A DNA stretch of 46,165 nt from Thermodesulfovibrio sp. (GCA_025060625.1 JANXBR010000002.1:1-46165), one strand, 5' to 3'; shown: positions 21,076-32,159, counted from the stretch's first letter. The notes: generated from the letters alone by a model not told the origin. Translations and numbers: made by a program.

Positions 21076-23803
21076 AATAACATCGCTGGCATACATCAGA
21101 AATCTCAAGTTTACCAACAGTTGGTGAGTAGTTCCAGCATCTCTGACACTTATCTCCCTCAGCCTTGAAAACACTAATGATGAGCTCTTTATCCTTTGAA
21201 TCTAAATCTGTTAACTCAACCTGAGATACTATAAAAAGTGTAGGAAGAAAATCTCTGTAAGGCATTAAAAACTCTTTTAATTTGTGATTTATAGAAAGTA
21301 TAACCTTAGCCTCAAGAGAATTACCTATTAACTTCTCCTGTCTCTTTATCTCAAGAGCTTTATTGACCTCATCCCTTATCTGGATTAATCTTTCCCATCT
21401 TTCCTGTAACCCTTCATCTATATAACTTTCTTCTTTTTCTGGCATTGTATCTAAAAATACACTTTCAGTTTTTCTAAAAGGAAGATGTTGCCATGCCTCC
21501 TCTGCTGTAAATGAGAGAATGGGAGCGATTAATTTAATCAAAGAATCTGCTATTTTGTATAAAACCCACTGACCCACTCTTCTTTCAATAGAATCAGATT
21601 TAAATGTATAGAGCCTATCTTTTAATATATCAAGGTAAAAAGAACTCATATCATTTACACAGAAGTTATGCACTGTATGAAAGACCTGATGAAACTCAAA
21701 ATTTTCATAAGCATTCCTTACTTTTTCAATTAAAAGTTGTAGTCGCATCATTGCCCATCTGTCTATCTCAAGCAAATGTTCTGAGTAGTCTTCTCCATCA
21801 TAATCATAGATATTTCCAAGAAGATATCTTATGGTGTTTCTTATCTTTCTGTATGCCTCTGTTAGCCTCTGGAGAATCTCCTGAGAGAGCTTTATATCGT
21901 CTCTGTAGTCTTCTGCAGAGACCCAGAGTCTTACAATATCAGCTCCGTGATTCTTTATAATCTCCTGAGGAGATATAACATTTCCAAGAGATTTCGACAT
22001 CTTTCTTCCCTGACCATCAACTGTAAATCCATGAGTAAGAACAGTCTTATATGGTGCTTTTCCTTTATTACCAAGAGAAGCAATTAAAGAACTCTGAAAC
22101 CATCCTCTATGCTGATCACTTCCTTCAAGATACATATCAGCAGGCCAGCTAAGTCTGGGATCTCTCTCAAGAACTGCAGCATGACTTACACCAGAGTCAA
22201 ACCATACATCAAGAATATCTTTTTCTTTATCAAAATCCTGTGAGGCACACTCTGGACATTTATAATTAGGAAGCAAATCATGAAGATTCAGTTTAAACCA
22301 GACATCAGAACCTTCTTTTTCAACAAGCTCACATATCTTTTTAAAAAGCTCTTCTTCAATGACCACATATCCACACTTTTTACATACAAATAAAGTAATC
22401 GGAACTCCCCATGCTCTCTGACGGGAAAGACACCAGTCAGGTCTTCTCTCCACCATTGAGTAAATTCTATCTCTGCCCCATGGAGGAATCCATCTTACTT
22501 TATCTATCTCATTGAGTGCACGGTTGCGAAGATCTTTATGGTTCATTGAGATAAACCACTGGGTTGTTGCCCTGAAAATTATTGGCTTTTTACATCTCCA
22601 GCAATGTGGGTAAGAGTGAGTAATCTTTCCTTCCCAAAGCAGTGAACCATTCTCTTTCATATGCTCAATTATTAATTTATTTGCTTTGAAGACATTTTCA
22701 CCTTTAAATAGGTCCACTTCCTCGGTAAACCTACCTTTATCATCAACAGGAGCATAAATATCAAAGCCATATTTAAGACCAACCTCATAGTCTTCCTCTC
22801 CATGTCCAGGTGCGATATGGACGACTCCTGTGCCTTCACCGATTTCCACAAAATTAGCCACTACCACCCTTGATAATCTATCAATAAAAGGATGCTTGGC
22901 TCTTATTCCCTCTAGCATTGAGCCTTTTATCTCAAAAAATGGCATTTCATCAATCTGGATTTTTTCCTTTAGGTTATCAATGGCTTCTTTAACTATTAAG
23001 AGTATACCCTTTGAAGTTTTAACGCCAACATAATCAAAATCTGGATGAACAGCTAATGCTAAATTTGCAGGAAGTGTCCAGGGAGTTGTTGTCCATATGA
23101 CAATATAAACAGGTAAGTCTTTAATTGGCAGTTTTTCTTTATCAACCACTTCAAAGGCAACAAATATTGATGGAGACTCTTTATCAGCATACTCAACCTC
23201 TGCATCCGCCAGTGCTGTAACACATGAAGGACACCAATAAACAGGTTTTTTACCACGATAGACATAACCATTTTTGACAAAGTTGAGAAATTCTTTAACA
23301 ATAGTTGCTTCATATTCGTTTGACATTGTTATATAGGGACTATCCCAGTAACCAAACACTCCAAGACGGATAAACTCTTCTCTTTGAATATTAATAAATT
23401 TTTCTGCATATTCTCTACAAAGTTGCCTCTTTTTAAAGATATCAATATTTTCTTTTTCCTTACCAAGTGACTTGTCTACCTGAAGCTCAATAGGCAAACC
23501 ATGACAATCCCATCCAGGAACAAAAGGACAGTATTGACCAAGCATGGAATGATATTTGATAATTATATCCTTAAGAATTTTATTTAACGCATGACCAATG
23601 TGGATATGACCATTGGCATATGGTGGACCGTCATGAAGAATAAAACATTTTCTACCGATAGATTTATTTTTATTCTCAAGATTTTCGTATATTCTGTGTT
23701 CTTTCCAGAACTTCAAAATAGCAGGTTCCCTCTCAGCAAGATTTGCCTTCATTGGGAATCCTGTCTGTGGTAGATTTAGGGTATCTTTATAATCCTGAGA
23801 CAT
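21056..23803 (-). CDS. ileS: Isoleucyl-tRNA synthetase
   Basis: 915 aa; DGPPYANGHIHIGHALNKILKD, GWDCHGLPIE, KMSKSLGN, C-terminal Cys4 CQRCWNYSPTVG...CQRCYYVL. Confidence 0.98.
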   Translation of the reverse strand: MSQDYKDTLNLPQTGFPMKANLAEREPAILKFWKEHRIYENLENKNKSIGRKCFILHDGPPYANGHIHIGHALNKILKDIIIKYHSMLGQYCPFVPGWDCHGLPIELQVDKSLGKEKENIDIFKKRQLCREYAEKFINIQREEFIRLGVFGYWDSPYITMSNEYEATIVKEFLNFVKNGYVYRGKKPVYWCPSCVTALADAEVEYADKESPSIFVAFEVVDKEKLPIKDLPVYIVIWTTTPWTLPANLALAVHPDFDYVGVKTSKGILLIVKEAIDNLKEKIQIDEMPFFEIKGSMLEGIRAKHPFIDRLSRVVVANFVEIGEGTGVVHIAPGHGEEDYEVGLKYGFDIYAPVDDKGRFTEEVDLFKGENVFKANKLIIEHMKENGSLLWEGKITHSYPHCWRCKKPIIFRATTQWFISMNHKDLRNRALNEIDKVRWIPPWGRDRIYSMVERRPDWCLSRQRAWGVPITLFVCKKCGYVVIEEELFKKICELVEKEGSDVWFKLNLHDLLPNYKCPECASQDFDKEKDILDVWFDSGVSHAAVLERDPRLSWPADMYLEGSDQHRGWFQSSLIASLGNKGKAPYKTVLTHGFTVDGQGRKMSKSLGNVISPQEIIKNHGADIVRLWVSAEDYRDDIKLSQEILQRLTEAYRKIRNTIRYLLGNIYDYDGEDYSEHLLEIDRWAMMRLQLLIEKVRNAYENFEFHQVFHTVHNFCVNDMSSFYLDILKDRLYTFKSDSIERRVGQWVLYKIADSLIKLIAPILSFTAEEAWQHLPFRKTESVFLDTMPEKEESYIDEGLQERWERLIQIRDEVNKALEIKRQEKLIGNSLEAKVILSINHKLKEFLMPYRDFLPTLFIVSQVELTDLDSKDKELIISVFKAEGDKCQRCWNYSPTVGKLEISDVCQRCYYVLKSS

Positions 23804-24206
23804 AAATAAAAGAATAACACAAGATTTTTTTAAAATTCAAATTTATAAAAAATTAGGTTTAATATGCCAATTTACAGATTAAGTCATGAAAAATTCTAAA
23901 TATCTTTGAGTTCAGATTGAATTTCCAAAAAATTAATTTTTTTAGGGCTTTTTAAGTTTAATAAGGCTTAAATAGGGATTGGTCATACTCATCAAGATTA
24001 GAACAAAAGACTTCTTTTAGTGAATGAAAGCCTTTTTAATAAATATTTTTCTTAAGATTTCTTTAATTCAAGAACTTTAAAATTATATAATTTACCAAAA
24101 CCCCCTAACATATTAATTCCATAAACACAGCATACAAAATCTGCTCTTTATTTTAGAGTATAAAACAAAGCGTGTTGAGATTTATAAAAAAAAATTTTTA
24201 AAAAAA

Positions 24207-24242
24207 GTTTAAAGTGAAATGAAAGTTGATATAATATAAAAA
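24207..24242 (+). promoter_or_regulatory. Candidate promoter of the bcs operon; predicted start site falls on the bcsA ATG
   Basis: TATAAT at 24230-24235 with weak -35 TTTAAA at 24208-24213 (16-nt spacer). The ATG at 24242 is 7 nt past the -10; no SD visible upstream. Confidence 0.45.
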
Positions 24243-26524
24243 TGAATGAAAGGTCCATAAAAATTTTCAATTTCTTGCTTATTCTCATTTTATCTGTATT
24301 TATCTTTATTACCTCCTTTGTTTACCTTGACATATTTCAACAGGCGGTTTTAGCCTATAGTCTACTATTTTGTTGCTATCTATTAACAAAAATAAAAAAA
24401 CAAGATGACTTTTTAAGGTTTTTAATCTTATCCATAGGGCTCTATCTTACCTTAAGGTATTGGATTTTCAGAACTTTCTATACTATAACCTATGAAGGCT
24501 TTTTTGAGAGCCTTACTATTTTATCTCTTTATATAGCAGAAACCTATGCCATAGCCATTCACCTTTTAGGAATGTTCGTTAATATTAATCCTATAAAAAG
24601 ACAACCTCCTTCTCTTCCTGAGGATAAAAAATACTTGCCTACTGTAGATATCTTCATCCCCACCTATAATGAACCTATAGACATAATAAGAGTTACAGCC
24701 ATAGCATGTAAAAAAATCAGATATCCTGAAGATAAAATAAACATTTATATTCTTGATGATGGTGCAACTCAACAGAAAAGAAATGATCCAGACCCTGAAA
24801 AAAGAAAGGAGGCTTGTAAGAGATATGAAGAATTAAAAAATCTTGCTAAAGAATTAGAGATAAACTACATTACAAGGCAAAAAAATGAGCACGCAAAGGC
24901 TGGTAATCTAAATCATGCTTTATGGCTCACCTCAGAGGGTTATCATGAATTAGTCACAAAAGATTCTGAGTGGTTTTGCTATGGCAAACCGCCATCTAAG
25001 GGAGGAGAATTAATCTTAGTTTTAGATTGTGACCATGTTCCCACCTCTGATTTTTTAGAAAAAACCGTTGGCTTTTTCCTTAAAGATGAAAAACTATTTT
25101 TGGTGCAAACACCTCATTTTTTTATCAATCCTACGCCTATTGAGAGAAATCTTGGCACCTATATAGAATCACCTGGTGAAAATGAGATGTTTTATGGTGA
25201 AATTCATCAGGGACTTGATTTTTGGAATTCATCCTTTTTCTGTGGTTCAGGAGCAATTTTAAGAAGAAAGTATCTTCAGGAGGCAGGAGGTTTTTCAGGA
25301 AAGACCATTACCGAAGATGCAGAAACTTCTTTAACCTTACATGGTAGGGGATACAATAGCGTATATCTGAGAAAACCATTGATATGCGGACTGTCTCCCG
25401 AAACATTTGATGATTTCATCACGCAAAGAAGTAGATGGACTCAGGGCATGATTCAGATTTTAATGTTAAAGAATCCATTTAAACAAAGGGGACTTAAGTT
25501 GTATCAAAAGCTTTGTTATACAAATAACTGTGTTTTCTGGTTTTTTGGGCTCGCCCGAGTTATTTTTATATTTGCTCCACTTCTTTATCTGCTTTTTAGT
25601 CTTAGAGTTTATAATGTATCTATTGAACAGATTTTATCTTATGCATTACCTCATTTAATAGGCTCTTTGAGTATCTCTAATTATTTATATGGCAAAGTAA
25701 GGCATCCCTTTTTCTCTGAGGTTTTTGAGACTGCTCAGAGTTTTTTCCTTCTTTTCCCCACTATTGGTGCAATATTAAATCCTCGTGCTCCTACATTTAA
25801 GGTTACACCTAAGGGAACAAGCCTGGAAAAAAGTGTAATAAACATTAGAGTAGTCATTTTTTATGTGCTTTTGATTTTATGTATACTTGGATTTATTGCA
25901 GGTATAAATAAATGGATTTATTCACCCCTTGAAAGAGGAGCTGTAGCAGTTTGTATTGCCTGGAATATTTTTAATATATCAATGATAATAGCCTGTATAG
26001 GTGCTCTTTATGAACTAAGACAAATCAGAAGGTATCATAGAATTATTACTGAGGAGGACGCTCTAATAATTATTCCCAATACTCTGAGAAGTTTAAGGGC
26101 AAAAATAGTAGATATATCCTTAGGAGGCATGGCTCTTACCTTTAAGGATAATTTATTTATACCATTTTTGAATAGCAAACTTGAAATAGTCACATGGAAT
26201 AGTTTTGGTGAAGAGTTTAGATTTTTAACAACTGTAAAAAGGGTTGTTAAATATAGAGATTCATTAACGGTAGGATGCCGATTTGAAGGTGAAGAGGAAA
26301 GTAAAATTATAAAATTTGTCTATGGTGACAGTGGCAGATGGGAAAAATTCTGGGAAAGGAGAGAAAAGGCAAAGGGTATTGTTTCAGGTTTCATCTATCT
26401 TATTAAAACAGGCTTTATAGCTTTAGGACGAAATATAAAGGCTCTGATAATTTTTGTATTTTCTGAAATAAAAAAATATAAAAATCTGGGGGTTTTATGG
26501 AAAGAATACAACACTTCAAAGTAA
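24242..26524 (+). CDS. bcsA: Cellulose synthase catalytic subunit with PilZ domain
   Basis: 760 aa; ILDDGATQQKR, LDCDHVPT (DxD), TITEDAETSL (TED), QRSRWTQG (QxxRW), FFCGSGAILRR, PilZ RRYHR...DISLGGM. Confidence 0.97.
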   Translation: MNERSIKIFNFLLILILSVFIFITSFVYLDIFQQAVLAYSLLFCCYLLTKIKKQDDFLRFLILSIGLYLTLRYWIFRTFYTITYEGFFESLTILSLYIAETYAIAIHLLGMFVNINPIKRQPPSLPEDKKYLPTVDIFIPTYNEPIDIIRVTAIACKKIRYPEDKINIYILDDGATQQKRNDPDPEKRKEACKRYEELKNLAKELEINYITRQKNEHAKAGNLNHALWLTSEGYHELVTKDSEWFCYGKPPSKGGELILVLDCDHVPTSDFLEKTVGFFLKDEKLFLVQTPHFFINPTPIERNLGTYIESPGENEMFYGEIHQGLDFWNSSFFCGSGAILRRKYLQEAGGFSGKTITEDAETSLTLHGRGYNSVYLRKPLICGLSPETFDDFITQRSRWTQGMIQILMLKNPFKQRGLKLYQKLCYTNNCVFWFFGLARVIFIFAPLLYLLFSLRVYNVSIEQILSYALPHLIGSLSISNYLYGKVRHPFFSEVFETAQSFFLLFPTIGAILNPRAPTFKVTPKGTSLEKSVINIRVVIFYVLLILCILGFIAGINKWIYSPLERGAVAVCIAWNIFNISMIIACIGALYELRQIRRYHRIITEEDALIIIPNTLRSLRAKIVDISLGGMALTFKDNLFIPFLNSKLEIVTWNSFGEEFRFLTTVKRVVKYRDSLTVGCRFEGEEESKIIKFVYGDSGRWEKFWERREKAKGIVSGFIYLIKTGFIALGRNIKALIIFVFSEIKKYKNLGVLWKEYNTSK

Positions 26525-28713
26525 TTCTTGTTTTTGTCCTTTTAGGAATTTTTCTCCTCTGCCCAGAAATGTCTCTATGTCAGGACAGTTTAAAGTTTAG
26601 CATTCCCTTTTCCAAGGTGGCACCTGTAAATACTACTACTCTTACAGGTGCATCAAATTACATAAAGGTAAAAGTGCCTATTCCTGAAAGATGGCAGATG
26701 AAAAAGGCTGTGCTTAATTTTTCCTATGTAAATTCAACAGCTTTGCTTCAAAACAGATCAAGGCTTGTGGTTTGGTTAAATGATCATCCTGTTGCCCAGA
26801 TAACTCTCAATCCACAACTGCCGCAGGGTAAAGTTTCTGTCAATCTTCCAGTAAAATTACTAAAGACTGGTTATAATGACCTAAACTTTACCGTTGCTCA
26901 TCATTATACTCTTGAGTGCGAAGACCCTTCTTCCCCTGAGTTATGGACAACTATTGAATTTGATAGAGCCTCTTTTGATTTTGAAATATCCCTAAGGAAA
27001 GTTCCTGAAAATTTATCGGCAATAGCAAATTTTCTTTTTGACTCAAGAATGTTTAAAGAAAGCGAGATTAACATAGTTATCCCTGATAAAAAAGATGAAA
27101 CAGTTGAGTTAGCAACTGTTGTTGCTTCTTCTATAGCATTGAGATTTGAGTATAGACCTGTAAAATTTTATATTTCCGATACTATAAAAAAGGGAATAGA
27201 CAATATTATTTTGGGTAATAGCGAATTTATTAAAACCTTAACGGGTGATTTAATTCAAGAAAAAGGTGCTATTTTGAAAATAAAAGCTTTCACTGAAGAT
27301 CCATATCATGCTGTTTTGATACTAAAGGGAGATGGGCTCGAGGACTTAAAAAAGTCTGTCTATACATTCGCTTCTTTAAAATTTCCCTTTCCAAAGGCAC
27401 AGTTTCTTAATGTTGACACTTTCAAGATCATTCCTCAGATACCAAAATCTGGTAAAGGAATGTTGTTTCCTGGATATGAATATTCCTTTAAAGATGTAGG
27501 ATTTTTCAATACAAATTTTAAAGGAATTGGTGCAAAATCCGTATCAATGGATTTTAAGTTACCCTCCGAAGCTTTTCTTAAACCTAATTCATTTCTATCT
27601 CTTAAACTTAATTTTAGCTATGGAAGTGGAATGAGAAAGGATAGTACTCTTAATATACAGGTTAATGGTAAGTTTGTGGCATCAATACATCTTGATAATG
27701 TAAAGGGTGGCTATATAAAAAATTATCTCATAGACATACCTTTAAGTCTTTTCAAGCCAGGATATAATTTGATAACATTTACCGCTGTTTTATCCCCACT
27801 TGTAACAGGTTATTGTGAGTTTGTGCAGACTGATAATTTACAGCTTACTATCTTTGAAGATTCCAAGATATCAGTACCTTCAGTTCCTTTTTGGACAGCC
27901 TTGCCAAATTTAAATTTACTGTTCACGGATGGATTTCCTTTTTCAAGACCTGTAGATTTTGGAGATTCTGCAATTCTAATTACTGACAATAGCACGGAAG
28001 CCATTTCATCAGCAGTAAATATGGCAGCTCTTTTATCACAGAAAGCTGGTTATGTTCCATTTAAAATTAAGATATCCTATGAAAAAGAAAAATTAAAGGA
28101 CAAAAATGTCATAGCAGTTGGTGTGCTTTCAAAAATTCCTGATGAATATTTAAAGGCTGGAAATATTAAATTGCAAGGTAATGGCAGCTTTGTATATCAT
28201 CTTGTAAAACATTTTGAAAAAGACCAAACAACTTTAAATACAAAGCTTCGTTCAATAATTGAAAACATTCTCCCCATATTTAAATCTAAATATCAATCGG
28301 TCTATAGTAGCTCTCAGATTAATTTCTCAGGCAAGGAAGAAGGTCAGTGGCTTGTTCTTTCTCAGTTTGAATCACCACATGAAAGTAGAAAAACTGTTGT
28401 GGTTATAGCTTCTACAGAATTGGAATCACTTTTAAAAGGTATCTATGCTCTTTGGGAACCTACGGTAAGTGGAAAATCGGGAGGTTCTCTTACAGTTTTT
28501 GACATACAGTCTCCTGAGGAGACAATCGCCTCATATTACTCAGAAAAAGTTTATTATGTGGGTAAAATGGGCTTTTTCAGTGGTATAAATGCTTGGATTT
28601 ATGCTCATCCTGTGCTTTTTACCATTATTATGTTAATAGTTATATTGGTTTTAGCTTATTTTATTTTTAAAGTTTTAAAGAATTTTAAAAGGAAAAGACT
28701 AAGTGAGAAGTAG
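26497..28713 (+). CDS. bcsB: Cellulose synthase regulatory/periplasmic subunit BcsB
   Basis: 738 aa; signal peptide, LNFSYVNSTALLQNRSRLVVWLNDHPVAQI, C-terminal TM helix; overlaps bcsA by 28 nt. Confidence 0.95.
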   Translation: MERIQHFKVILVFVLLGIFLLCPEMSLCQDSLKFSIPFSKVAPVNTTTLTGASNYIKVKVPIPERWQMKKAVLNFSYVNSTALLQNRSRLVVWLNDHPVAQITLNPQLPQGKVSVNLPVKLLKTGYNDLNFTVAHHYTLECEDPSSPELWTTIEFDRASFDFEISLRKVPENLSAIANFLFDSRMFKESEINIVIPDKKDETVELATVVASSIALRFEYRPVKFYISDTIKKGIDNIILGNSEFIKTLTGDLIQEKGAILKIKAFTEDPYHAVLILKGDGLEDLKKSVYTFASLKFPFPKAQFLNVDTFKIIPQIPKSGKGMLFPGYEYSFKDVGFFNTNFKGIGAKSVSMDFKLPSEAFLKPNSFLSLKLNFSYGSGMRKDSTLNIQVNGKFVASIHLDNVKGGYIKNYLIDIPLSLFKPGYNLITFTAVLSPLVTGYCEFVQTDNLQLTIFEDSKISVPSVPFWTALPNLNLLFTDGFPFSRPVDFGDSAILITDNSTEAISSAVNMAALLSQKAGYVPFKIKISYEKEKLKDKNVIAVGVLSKIPDEYLKAGNIKLQGNGSFVYHLVKHFEKDQTTLNTKLRSIIENILPIFKSKYQSVYSSSQINFSGKEEGQWLVLSQFESPHESRKTVVVIASTELESLLKGIYALWEPTVSGKSGGSLTVFDIQSPEETIASYYSEKVYYVGKMGFFSGINAWIYAHPVLFTIIMLIVILVLAYFIFKVLKNFKRKRLSEK

Positions 28714-29737
28714 TCTAATAATAGTTTTTATGATTCTTTTTACATTTGAAATGAGCTTTGGAGACATTCTTGACAGATGGGCTAATTATAAAAAAACTTT
28801 CCTATCTGAAGACGGCAGAATTATTGATTTCCAAAACAACTCTATTACTCATTCTGAAGGACAGGGATACGGCATGCTATTAAGCCTTCTTTTTGACGAT
28901 AAACAGACCTTTGACAAAATTTGGAGTTGGACAAAAAACAATCTTATGGTAAGGAAGATGGATAAACTTTTTGCCTGGAGTTGGGGTCTTCATCCATCTG
29001 GTAAATGGCGAGTCTTAGATTATAACAATGCTACTGATGGAGATACTCTTATTGCCTATTCATTATGCCTTGCAGGTGAAAAATGGAAAATAGATGGCTA
29101 CATCAATGAAGCAAGAAATATTATAAGTGATTTAAGAGAACTTTTGATTATTAAAAGAGATGATTCCCATTTTCTATTACCTGGATACTATGGATTTTAC
29201 AAAGAAGATTCTTTAATCATAAATCCCTCTTACTATATACTGCCTGCATATAAAGTTTTTGCTAAATATGATGATAGAAGCTTTTGGGGAAAATTCTATT
29301 CCGATAGCATAAGACTTCTAAAAAATTTGAATTTTGGACCCTATAAATTACCCTCTGACTGGATTGTCTTAAAAGACAAAAATATTTACATTTTTTCTGA
29401 AAAAAAAGATACCTTCGGAATTGAAGCCATAAGAATACCTATTTATGCCATCATGGCTAAAGAATTCGAATTAATAGAAAAATTCAGAGATTTTATAGGC
29501 TTAGTAGAAAGAATCGGATATGTGCCTGAAGACATTGATCTAAAAGAAAATCGCCTATCCTATAAAGAAGGAATGGCTATGCATTACATAATAGTTTCAA
29601 GTTTGGCAAAACATTTTGAGAAAAGACAGTTAAGTGAAATTTTAAGGCAAAAGGGTCTTAAGAAATTGGAAGAAGAACATAAAAATTATTATTCCCATAC
29701 TCTCTCATTAATAGTTCTTGCTATGGAGGAAAGATGA
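28703..29737 (+). CDS. bcsZ: Periplasmic endoglucanase, glycoside hydrolase family 8
   Basis: 344 aa; signal peptide, HSEGQGYGMLLSLLFDD, AWSWGLHPSGKWRVLDYNNATDGDTLIAYSL; GTG start overlaps the bcsB end. Confidence 0.93.
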   Translation: MRSSLIIVFMILFTFEMSFGDILDRWANYKKTFLSEDGRIIDFQNNSITHSEGQGYGMLLSLLFDDKQTFDKIWSWTKNNLMVRKMDKLFAWSWGLHPSGKWRVLDYNNATDGDTLIAYSLCLAGEKWKIDGYINEARNIISDLRELLIIKRDDSHFLLPGYYGFYKEDSLIINPSYYILPAYKVFAKYDDRSFWGKFYSDSIRLLKNLNFGPYKLPSDWIVLKDKNIYIFSEKKDTFGIEAIRIPIYAIMAKEFELIEKFRDFIGLVERIGYVPEDIDLKENRLSYKEGMAMHYIIVSSLAKHFEKRQLSEILRQKGLKKLEEEHKNYYSHTLSLIVLAMEER

Positions 29738-32094
29738 AGACATTAATATATTTTTTACTAATTCTTACTCTTATAGATAATGCCTACTGCCAAGAGGGAA
29801 AGCAAGAGAACATTCTTAGAATTGAGAAATTTAAAGATAGTTCAACGATAATTCAAAATCCTATCCAATCTGAATTTTTTCCTTCAGTGGAAGAAAAAAA
29901 GGAAAAAATATCTTTGGAAACCTCAAAGCCTGCATTTTCGAGGATAACCTTAAATAAGAAAGTTTCAGAAAGTTTAGAGCTAAAAGGGGCTTGGAAATTA
30001 TATGAAGAAGGGAATTTCAAGGAAGCCTCTCTGAAATTTAAATCTCTTCTTAGTTCCTCTAACACAGAAATCTCTCTATCTTCAAGATTGGGACTTGCCT
30101 ACAGTTTGAAAAATCTTAGTTTAATTGATGAGGCTTTAGAGAATTTTGAATATCTATACAGTGAAAATTATAAAGAGCAGGAGATGGCAGAAAATATAGT
30201 TGATTTATTGATAATAAAGGAACAGTTTGAAAAAGCCGAGAAGTATGCAATCAAGCACTGTATTAAACCCTATCTGTTTTTTGAGCATGCTAAAAAACTA
30301 AAGAGTCTTAATGAAAAAAATCTTGCAAAGGAAAAGTTTTTGTCTCTTCTTTCCTGTTCAGAAAATGATATTAAATTAAGAACAGGAATACTATATGAGG
30401 TTGCCTCTTTAACTGATTATGACGAAATGCTTGGTATAGTTGAAAGGGAAAAGAAAAATTATAAAGATATAGAATATTTAGCAAAAATTAATCAATTGGA
30501 GGCAGATTTACATAGAAAAAAGCTTTCTAATATAGATATATCCTCTCCTTTAGTGGTTGAGTTGTCAGAAAAAATACTTAAAATTTTTCCTGATGACAGA
30601 GGAGCTAAAAGCAATCTTGCATGGCACTATTACAATGTTAAGAATTATGAAAAGTCTCTGAAAAATTTTTTAGAGCTGAATAAGGAGTATCCTCAAGAAG
30701 AGGAATATCTACTGGGAATTGCCTATTGTTATAATGCTTTAAATAAAGACCATGAATTAATAGAGTTGATAGAAAAAAATAAAGTTAGCTCTGAAAGACT
30801 AAATCTCCTTAAAGCGGATGCATATATTAGAAAGGCTGACCGGCATACTTTAAACAAAGAATATGGACAAGCTTTTTCCACTATACATAAGCTCTCAAAG
30901 CAAGAGGACAAAATTTCAAAACAAAAGGCTGCCTCATGGTATTGCAAGCAAGGCTTTTCCATCTTAGCATCCCATGTAGAATCTTCGGACAAAAATAGCT
31001 GCTACCATAGAGAACAGTTTCCTCAAATTGAAATAGCAGGCTTTTATAGGTATAAATCAGGTGATGAAGGCTTTTCCAAACTAAAAGAACTGAATGTGCC
31101 ACTTTCATTTTACTATCCTATCCGAGAAGGACAAAAACTTACCTTAAGAATTATTGAAAAGTATGTCTCTTCAGGTTCATCAGGAGAAAATCCCTATATG
31201 GGTAAATATTACAATTACCTGAACGGAGGCACACAGATAAATAAACCTATAACCTCAAAATGGCTTTTGCAACCTGAGATTAAATACGAAATAGAGGGCT
31301 ATCCTCATTTTAATTTGTTAATTGGAACAACGCCATTAAATGGAACAATATCTCCTATGCCTGTGTTTTTATTTGATATTAATTTCAAAGACTTTTGGTT
31401 TAATATATATCAAACTTCAGTGGAAGAATCTATCCTATCCATACAGGGACAAAGAGATCCCTATTCATCTGCTAAATGGGGAAGGGTATTAAAGACAGGC
31501 GTTCAGGCAGGATTAAATTTTGATTTGTCAAATTCATACTGGTTTACAATCTCTGGAGAGTTTGACTATATCTGGGGAAAAAATGTTTGGGAAAACTACT
31601 CCCTTACTGGTAATATGAGTATTGGTAAAACAATTCCCCTAAAGGAAAATAGCCAAGTGGATTTAGGACTTTTTTATGTAATCAAACATTTTAACAGAAA
31701 TAGTAATTTTTTCACCTATGGTCATGGGGGTTATTTTAGTCCACAGTTTTTCAGCATGGTGGGACCAACCTTTAGATATAGTTTAAAAGAATGCTGTGGC
31801 ATTGCCTTAGATATTAAAGCTTCATTTGGTTACATATATTATAGGACAGATTCAACTCCTCATTATCCAAAATTTTCTGATAATGAGATTCTATTTAATT
31901 CCTCAGCTATACAAGATATTAGGGGTTACTATGAGGGAGAGAAAAAATCAAAATTTGGTGGAAGCTTTGAAGCAAAAGCAAGACAAAATATAAGTAAAAA
32001 TATGGCAATCTACGGATATGGCAGAGGCAATCTTTCAGGTGGATACAATGAATGGAGCATAGGAGTAGGATTTACATACTACTTTATTCCGTAA
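29734..32094 (+). CDS. bcsC: BcsC-like TPR/outer-membrane beta-barrel cellulose export protein
   Basis: 786 aa; N-terminal TPR-like repeats, C-terminal BcsC-type barrel (GFYRYKSGDEGFSKLKELNVPLSFYYPI ... MVGPTFRYSL ... WSIGVGFTYYF); 4-nt overlap with bcsZ. Confidence 0.85.
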   Translation: MKTLIYFLLILTLIDNAYCQEGKQENILRIEKFKDSSTIIQNPIQSEFFPSVEEKKEKISLETSKPAFSRITLNKKVSESLELKGAWKLYEEGNFKEASLKFKSLLSSSNTEISLSSRLGLAYSLKNLSLIDEALENFEYLYSENYKEQEMAENIVDLLIIKEQFEKAEKYAIKHCIKPYLFFEHAKKLKSLNEKNLAKEKFLSLLSCSENDIKLRTGILYEVASLTDYDEMLGIVEREKKNYKDIEYLAKINQLEADLHRKKLSNIDISSPLVVELSEKILKIFPDDRGAKSNLAWHYYNVKNYEKSLKNFLELNKEYPQEEEYLLGIAYCYNALNKDHELIELIEKNKVSSERLNLLKADAYIRKADRHTLNKEYGQAFSTIHKLSKQEDKISKQKAASWYCKQGFSILASHVESSDKNSCYHREQFPQIEIAGFYRYKSGDEGFSKLKELNVPLSFYYPIREGQKLTLRIIEKYVSSGSSGENPYMGKYYNYLNGGTQINKPITSKWLLQPEIKYEIEGYPHFNLLIGTTPLNGTISPMPVFLFDINFKDFWFNIYQTSVEESILSIQGQRDPYSSAKWGRVLKTGVQAGLNFDLSNSYWFTISGEFDYIWGKNVWENYSLTGNMSIGKTIPLKENSQVDLGLFYVIKHFNRNSNFFTYGHGGYFSPQFFSMVGPTFRYSLKECCGIALDIKASFGYIYYRTDSTPHYPKFSDNEILFNSSAIQDIRGYYEGEKKSKFGGSFEAKARQNISKNMAIYGYGRGNLSGGYNEWSIGVGFTYYFIP

Positions 32095-32159
32095 ATTAAA
32101 TAAGTCAGTGGGAGGAGTTCTTAGGCATTAGGTTTTGTGCACATTTTGAATAAAGGATA

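Noticed and set aside
21076-21174. N-terminal extension of the lspA ORF into ileS
   Set aside because: Extension residues (MFSRLREISVRDAGTTHQLL...) are an out-of-frame reading of ileS; the ATG at 21075 fits LspA better.
23804-24241. c-di-GMP riboswitch (GEMM) upstream of bcsA or T-box upstream of ileS
   Set aside because: No recognisable GEMM or T-box conserved motifs were seen on either strand of this AT-rich gap; a covariance-model search would be decisive.
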